From: Hippasteria phrygiana
Taxonomy: Eukaryota; Echinodermata; Asteroidea; Valvatida; Goniasteridae
DNA: 64,000 nt
Assembly: GCA_037893225.1 (NCBI GenBank)
Contig: JAZGUH010000928.1
Span: forward strand, 558,001-622,000
Reading direction: 5' to 3'
Of this stretch, positions 58,376-64,000 are shown piece after piece. The notes beneath the pieces were generated by a model. It was not told the DNA's origin, searched no databases, and saw only the letters and a list, made by a program, of their open reading frames with translations. Positions within the stretch are counted from its first letter, which is position 1; each line of letters starts with the position of its first letter. A program made the translations under genes and the position numbers.

Positions 58376-58889
58376 TTTCATTAAGTATACGTAAAAAGGT
58401 GAGGTATTATTAAGGCAAGGTACCAGCCATGGCGGCCGTACTAATAAATTACGTCACCTTCGCAAAGCTGGCCGATAAAACACGACGAAGCACACCCACC
58501 TACCCGGGTAGAAGAAAACCCGGCAAGCATTCACACTATTGATGGTAACCCGGAGAATCGTCTCAAGGTTGTTGTTAACCCCGAGATTGGTGGGTTAACC
58601 CACCTCGTGAACAGGGTTAGAAATTACCCGGGTTAAGTGGGGTTTTGGGGCAGTTTTTACTAACCCGGAGAATTGTAGTGGGAACGCTCCACATTACCCG
58701 GGTAATTGCCGGGTTAAATTTTTCGTTAACCCGGCAATTACCCGGGTAAGAGCATACTGTGAAACGGGCTCTACGTGGTTGCCTCATGAAGGGTAGTCCA
58801 TTAATTTTGTCTCTGTTATCCCTACAGTTATGGGTGACTGAGCACCATTGGTATAAAAACCGACAACTAAAAATCATCTGAAAGGTAGC

Positions 58890-59230
58890 ATACATGATTG
58901 GTCATTGTTGCAATTTTCAGAAATGGGCGGATTTGGGGGTTAGTATTTTATAGGAAATATCGTTCCACTGACCTGTTCAAAGTTTTGCGTTGTTGGATGG
59001 CGACAAAATGAGAGAAAAACGGCGCTCATTTTCAACCATCGGGCGGATGATAGCCTTTAGTCAAGGCGCGCATGGCTACCTGGACACGTGACGCACCCCG
59101 AATGCCAGCATATATACATTTCCACTTTTCTTAACAATGACAGCACACCTGGTGCCATCATTTCACAGGATGATTGAGACTACTATTAACTTACAGTCTG
59201 GTAAGGTATTTCGTAATAATTTAGCACAAA
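58890..59230. repeat. Dispersed repeat family H, copy 3
   Basis: Same orientation as 29290-29660, with CACTGACCTGTTCAAAG, TTTCCACTTTTCTTAAC and GTATTTCGTAATAATTTAG shared. Confidence 0.6.
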
Positions 59231-60046
59231 AATTTGAGGATTACCAATCGTGTACACTACCTTCGAGTTGGCCCAGGGTGTAATAATGATAATTATTAAT
59301 GTATACTATTTTATGCGCCCCTGGGATAAGGACTAGGTAATGCTATAGGTACTTCAGATTGATTCAAGGGGTCAGGAATCCAGATCTGTCAGACCTCGTT
59401 ATTTTGGGGTTCAAGATCTCACAGTTAAACACCTTTGCACGCAATCTAGACAGATGGCTAAAACTCCCACGCATTCTACATCTGTCATGACCTCTGTAAA
59501 TGAGGACTTGCTATCGGAAGAGAACCAAGGAGAGATGCCCCCCCCCCCCCCCCCCCACACCTACCTGTAGGCAGGTACCGTTCATAGCAAGGATGAGATT
59601 CTGAAAAAATGAAAAAGTTGGAATTTCTTTTCCGTCATGGGAAGTGAGCACACATGCAACGCGAAAAAAACGTGCGCAGCACGCGGGCAAGGCAAAGTCG
59701 ATACGATTAACATGTCAAACAGCACTGCAAGGTATTGCAAAATGCTTGACGTTTACTCTGCTAAAATGTCATTCGTAAGTACTTTTTCTTTATTTGGAGA
59801 AATTTAGGGGAAAAGAAGAAAAATCTGCCAAAAATTGCAACAATTTAATTATAAATGTTACCAGTAAGAGCGTATCACAAGCGTTTTCCCCCGCGACGCA
59901 TAGTTTATTTCGGCATCGCACCCTAGCCTAGTGCTTTATCCGGGCCCCGGCTCTTTCAATTTCCAAATGAATTCCCGACAGAAAAAATCCTTCACAAAGG
60001 CTCCAGATTTTGATTCCACCCATTCCCACCGCAAGGTATTTTTTAA
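59231..60046. other. Unassigned; poly-C at 59538-59556
   Basis: No gene supported. A 19-C run lies in the middle. Confidence 0.4.
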
Positions 60047-60098
60047 CTCCTTTATCGATCTCCTTTATCGATCTCCTTTATCGATCTCCTTTATCAGT
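60047..60098 (+). repeat. 13-bp tandem repeat, four units
   Basis: CTCCTTTATCGAT three times, then CTCCTTTATCAGT. It lies just upstream of the CCAAT cluster. Confidence 0.85.
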
Positions 60099-60179
60099 CC
60101 CTCTGCTTTCCGACTAAACGATGTCCTTACGACAAGACATGATGCAAACCAACAATCTCGAAAGCTGGTAGGGACTGGT

Positions 60180-60410
60180 GAAATACAAGTACCGAACAAG
60201 TACCGCAGGCGTGCACCAGATCGTTGCACGTGCGTTGCTGCACCGGCGCATTGTCCGTGCTCGGTCATTGGTTAAAAGCGGAAATAACCACAAAAACATG
60301 CCAATCAGAGCAGTTGTAAGACCGATATTTACATCGTTGACCTAACACGAATGCACTTTACACAGTGAACGTCATTGGTCAATATGCGTGAGGTAACCAA
60401 TGGAATTCGT
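60180..60410. promoter_or_regulatory. CCAAT-box cluster, possible promoter
   Basis: Four NF-Y-type boxes lie in 135 bp: ATTGG at 60267, CCAAT at 60301, ATTGG at 60374, CCAAT at 60397. They sit in comparatively CpG-rich sequence (GTTGCACGTGCGTTGCTGC, with a CACGTG E-box). No adjoining first exon is recognised. Confidence 0.3.
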
Positions 60411-61056
60411 TGTTTTATTCTGTCTCTCAATGGCAGCCTGCTTCCGGGGATAAACATTCTCGTTCGCAATGCATATTCAAATTAAAGAAAGGCGTGACAC
60501 GAGGCAAAGTTAGTAAGCAAAAAAACGTGTTATTTTGTTTCAAAATTGTTGGAAAGTAAAAGGTCGGAACTTCAAAAGTCAACTTGTCAAGGTCGGAGAT
60601 TCTAAAATGTCGGAACTGAAATTCAGTCGGATTTGCAAAGTCCCAATGTCGGAATTCCGCCAAAAGTCGGAAGAATCTCATCCCTGACAAATCCCATTTG
60701 AACTTGCAGTTTTGCAGCATTTTGGTTCCCATGAAGACAAAGCTTGTCCTACATCTCTGAGTCAGTTTCTTTGTTCACTTTGAAAACATACTATTTTGTA
60801 GTTATTGCCATTCTCAACCTTGTTTCCATTCTGATTTTTGTTCATTTTATGAAAATGTGCATTTCAATATTCACTGGCACATCGGTGACGTCATTTCCAG
60901 GCAAAAACTTCAATGATGCTAAAAAGATAAGGGAATGAATGTTTGGTTTCGAAATATTTTATGGATTTTTGTGTAAGCTGTAATATGTATAACCTGCTGT
61001 GATTTGTAGCCAAATTACGAGTTTTTGTTTGGTGCAGTAAGTTCTTAAAATATATA
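60411..61056. other. Unassigned; SINE tail piece at 60762-60790
   Basis: CAGTTTCTTTGTTCACTTTG without a tRNA head. The rest shows no gene. Confidence 0.45.
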
Positions 61057-61527
61057 CAGGGTGGTTCAAAAAAAAAGTTAACCCAAGTTTAAGGTGATTG
61101 TTCACCAATCACCTACAATTCCAGAGAATTTGTTTTTACCTAGTGTTGATGAGTAGGGTGTTAAATAATCCTGAAAAAATGCTAGGTCTACATGTAGCTT
61201 AATTGGATCTCAAGATATGGCCCATTACAGATGGCATGTACAAAACCAGCTGTCCACGGTAGCTTCATTGTAAATGAAGCATGTTGAAGACAGAAACTAT
61301 AGGTAAGAAGCTCCCGTGGACGAGTCAGTTTTGTACATGCCATCTGTAATGGGCCATATCTTGAGGTCCAATTAAAGCTACATTGTAGACCTAGCATTTT
61401 TTCAGGATTATTTCTAAACACCCTACTCATCAACACTACATGTAGGTAAACACAAATTATCTGGAATTGTAGGAGGTGGGTGATCAATCACCTTAAACTT
61501 GGGTTAACCTTTTTTAGAAACCACCCT
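61057..61527. mobile_element. Tc1/mariner-type foldback MITE
   Basis: CAGGGTGGTTCAAAAAAA ..TTTTTTAGAAACCACCCT with TA beside the left end. The arms are about 200 bp and nearly identical, including TTAACCCAAGTTTAAGGTGA and GGCCCATTACAGATGGCATG. The right arm has six extra bases (CATGTA) near 61439 that the left arm lacks. Non-coding. Confidence 0.8.
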
Positions 61528-62885
61528 ATATAGAGAGGTTGTTCATAGACAAAACCACCCAAAATGTAACTCAGTACAACATTGAGTGCAGGGTAATGGA
61601 TTATACATGTAGGTCCCCTCACTGGCTTAAAACTGAGTTCAAATGATGTATTTGATTCAGAAACTAACATTCTTCACAGGTCAGACGTTATTTTAGACTA
61701 CTGGGATTTGGAATTTGTTTACACCTGCACATGCATTAATTGTTTCATAAGTATCAAAACAGCAACGATAATCTTTCAAAAATTTCAAAACTGCGCACAG
61801 CATATAAACAGCACTTGCATTACACTACGACGAGATATGGTCAATGGTTACAAAATAGTTTGCAATCTCTTGAAGAATTTCAAGTGATTCTGGGACATTT
61901 GTGCACACAAGCACCGAAGCCCGACAGACAGACATTCTATGTAATGACTCTGAATGCAATGAAAATACAGCGGGCGACAATAATAAGGGATTATCGCCCT
62001 GCCATCAACAAAATACACATCCCTTCTAACGTGCAACCCCCTCCCCCCCCCCCCCTGCGCTTACTGTACCTTCTACGATAGTCTCTTTTCCCTTTCAGTC
62101 CTGTTTACATGCTTTTGTGCAAACTTCCGTGATAATCCCTAAGCATTTTTCCTCCATCGCTAATGGACTAATCATCTTGCTACTCTTAGCTTGATGAATG
62201 CCAAAACTCCTCCGAGGGACATCAGAGCTATGTCAAGGAACTTTCCTCCCTACCAGAAATGGCATGCTAATTAGAATGCCCCTACATCCAATCATACTAG
62301 ATGTCACAGTGAACACCGAGTTGTGATGACGTTCCTCCTTGGGTTCAACACATAGTACATGTAGTGCCACAGATCACACAGACTGTCAAATCATCAGTGG
62401 AACAATCAGCAATTTTTGTTTGAACGCAACAATACATAGATAGAACATGAACCATGTCTGTACTTTATGAACTTTAGTCCACTTTTTCATGAAGCACAAT
62501 ATTTGGAGAATGCTGATAAATAAGTACCCTATGGGAGAGGGGTGGGGCCTCCAAGGGACATCCACCCCTAGCCTCCCCAGGCCCACCCCCCCCCCCCCCA
62601 AATAAAATAAATAAAAATTCAGGTCTGTCCTCCATTGAAAAATCATATTTTCCCAACAAAGAGAACAGAGTTTTTAGTGTCCCCTGAAAACCTCTTAACC
62701 CTCCTAGATCAATGTCTCCCTCCCTCCACTTACAGACAACATCCTGACTACCCTACTGATTTGCCACCATCTGCTAAAAATAATGTTAGAGTTTTTACAT
62801 TTAACAACTTTTGTTGTAATTCTTTTTGCAAATTATGGTAGAAATATGAATAACAAATGGAAATTCTATTAGTCTTATTAATTTT
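61528..62885. other. Unassigned; part may be regulatory
   Basis: 62090-62330 is non-repetitive, with GCTAATGGACTAATCATC and ATGCTAATTAGAATG, and could be regulatory. Poly-C runs at 62039-62055 and 62586-62599. No gene supported. Confidence 0.3.
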
Positions 62886-63262
62886 GAATACATTTTCAAA
62901 GTGAACAAAGAAACCGCCAGTTTCTTTGTTCACTTTGAAAATGTATTCAAATTTACCTAGTCAGTTTCCCTTGTGGATTGTTTGACGAATTATAAGTTAA
63001 AAAGTCGTATCCTCATTGAGTGATCCCCACAATGTCGCTTCCCTGGTTGTATCGTAAAATTGGGTGTGATCCCTGGCCATACGGCATTCTGGGTTTATGA
63101 CTTCTACTTCTGACTAGCGCCCACCCAAACAAAGATACTGACAATTTGGGAGACTGCCAACATAGGGCAAGATAGCTCAGTTGGTAGAGCGCCGGTACGG
63201 TAACCCGGAGGTCGCAGGTTCGAATCCCGCTCCTGCCAGTTTCTTTCTTCACTTTGAAAAGT
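62886..63262 (+). mobile_element. Composite tRNA-derived SINE, copy 6 (most complete)
   Basis: Order on the + strand: inverted tail piece, full tail (GCCAGTTTCTTTGTTCAC ..CCCTTGTGGATTGTTTGACG), body of about 170 bp, tRNA head (63166-63238), then tail again. The first two parts form a perfect hairpin with 29-bp arms around CGCCA. The head folds as a cloverleaf with 6 of 7 acceptor pairs and intact A- and B-boxes. It has the same tail-body-head-tail order as copy 1. Confidence 0.75.
63166..63238 (+). promoter_or_regulatory. Internal Pol III promoter in SINE tRNA head
   Basis: The A-box TAGCTCAGTTGG and B-box GGTTCGAATCC are both canonical and about 35 bp apart. The anticodon loop ACGGTAA would give GGT, but C precedes the anticodon where U is expected and no isolated tRNA gene context exists. 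It is therefore called as a SINE promoter rather than a tRNA. Confidence 0.6.
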
Positions 63263-63469
63263 CTTATTAATTAATAGTACATCATGCACTGGCAGTAGTT
63301 AGCAAACAGCATTCAATAAGGTTGTGTTTGCTACAATGAATGATGGTAGAATGGCATATGTGTTATTATAACTTCCAAATGTCTCAGCGAATTTTAAACT
63401 AAATTAGGGAAACGGCCAGATTAAGCTTGTGTAATCTTTACTATTAGTCTGGAACTATTTCACATATTA

Positions 63470-64000
63470 TGGGTTTCACACTACTCTGAACTTACCCGGG
63501 TAATTTATTACCCGGGTAGTTATCATTACCCGGGTAGAAACTAACCCGGAGAATCGGTTTCACACTACAAAATTAACCCCGCAATTCTGCTTACCCGCTT
63601 CAGCGCGCACCTGGGTAACTTGTAGCCACATTCACACTATATGCAAATGGTAACCTGGAGAATGTGCATTGCTTGACCTCTGCCCTAGTAATTGGTTCGT
63701 TATAAAAAAGCGAAGTGAGAGCGAGAGCATGCAATAGAGGAATCCCACAACGACGAGTTTAGCACCGATCTGCGCACTTCCACGTTTGAAAACGAGGATC
63801 TCAATGTCACAGTAAACAACTTTATGCTGATCGTGAGCCTGCGCTTCCTTTTATGGCATGATTAATTCATGCATGAATGAATGTGCTGAAAAGCGTTGTT
63901 TGCCACTGACATTCTCGCTTTCAACCCGGAAGTGCGCAGAAGGGGCTAATGTGAAATTCCTCTATACAAATTGAAAAAAATTGGATCAGCGTTGGCAGCG
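63470..64000. mobile_element. Family C element, copy 3 (runs off the window)
   Basis: GGGTTTCACACTACTCTGAA followed by TTACCCGGGTAA repeats, as in copy 2. It is interrupted at 63736-63964 by a smaller element, and its right end lies beyond the window. Confidence 0.7.
63736..63964. mobile_element. Nested TA-type MITE in family C copy 3
   Basis: TAGAGGAAT and ATTCCTCTA are the ends. Inside, CTGCGCACTTCC and GGAAGTGCGCAG are inverted. Removing it restores the family C sequence (GCAA.. ..CAAATTG), with TA as the likely duplicated target. Confidence 0.65.

Larger units (their letters stand above)
57575..58770. mobile_element. Family C element, copy 2 (with nested insertion)
   Basis: Starts GGGTTTCACACTACTC and ends GTGAAACGGGCT, with TTACCCGGGTAA-type repeats at both ends. 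Inverted relative to copy 1. A 380-bp insertion at 57996-58375 interrupts it. Confidence 0.7.

Noticed and set aside
63166..63238. A genuine tRNA-Thr gene
   Set aside because: The head is followed by a SINE tail, has C at position 33, and recurs with the same tail at several sites.

Overview
This window looks like repeat-rich, intron- or intergenic-type DNA from a marine invertebrate animal. An echinoderm or hemichordate fits best and a mollusc or amphioxus cannot be excluded; no taxonomic search was possible. The grounds are an AT-leaning background, dozens of TACATGTA-type motifs, tRNA-derived SINE copies, CR1/Jockey-like LINE relics, and a very dense set of short non-autonomous DNA transposons. 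There are no bacterial-style operons and no long open reading frame that is a convincing gene.

Layout. 0-9 kb: piggyBac-type MITE (575-863), PIF/Harbinger-like element with TTA/TAA ends (1216-1852), two inverted-repeat elements (2012-2385, 3247-4099), a LINE reverse-transcriptase relic (4113-4949), a composite tRNA-SINE (5004-5387), and two elements with 'TTTCACAC' ends (6137-6736, 7921-8716). 9-17 kb: a diffuse inverted repeat (about 9.1-12.1 kb) holding an element with a Myb/SANT fragment (10994-11667), a TAA-flanked MITE (13293-13706), and a foldback (14976-15130). 17-31 kb: an ACTTG-rich element, a TA-flanked MITE, a 1-kb diverged inverted repeat, adjacent piggyBac and 'TTTCACAC' elements (23465-24661), a TAAT-rich possible enhancer (25130-25505), a second LINE relic (27209-27517) and paired dispersed repeats. 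30.6-51 kb: several exon-like pieces on the + strand that keep one reading phase (30663 to 50831), set among more MITEs, a 21-bp minisatellite (40359-40893) and a TTAA-flanked element (44868-45871). 51-64 kb: further copies of the same families, a nested insertion (57996-58375), a CCAAT-box cluster (60267-60401), a near-perfect foldback (61057-61527) and a full composite SINE (62886-63262).

How the parts relate. Most of the recognisable sequence is non-autonomous transposons. Several families share one plan: a 3-bp target duplication, ends reading AGCC..GGCT or AGGCC..GGCCT, and many subterminal copies of a family-specific short motif. Three of them carry fragments of a Myb/SANT-like DNA-binding gene, which points to two-gene PIF/Harbinger-type parents.

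The most unusual signal is a set of micro-hairpins, 23-36 bp long and reading CATGGAGG..CCTCCATG or CATAGAG..CTCTATG. They are flanked by 7-bp direct repeats (4407, 20045, 24771, 42713). For one of them the empty site survives on the opposite arm of an inverted repeat. They behave like minimal mobile insertions.
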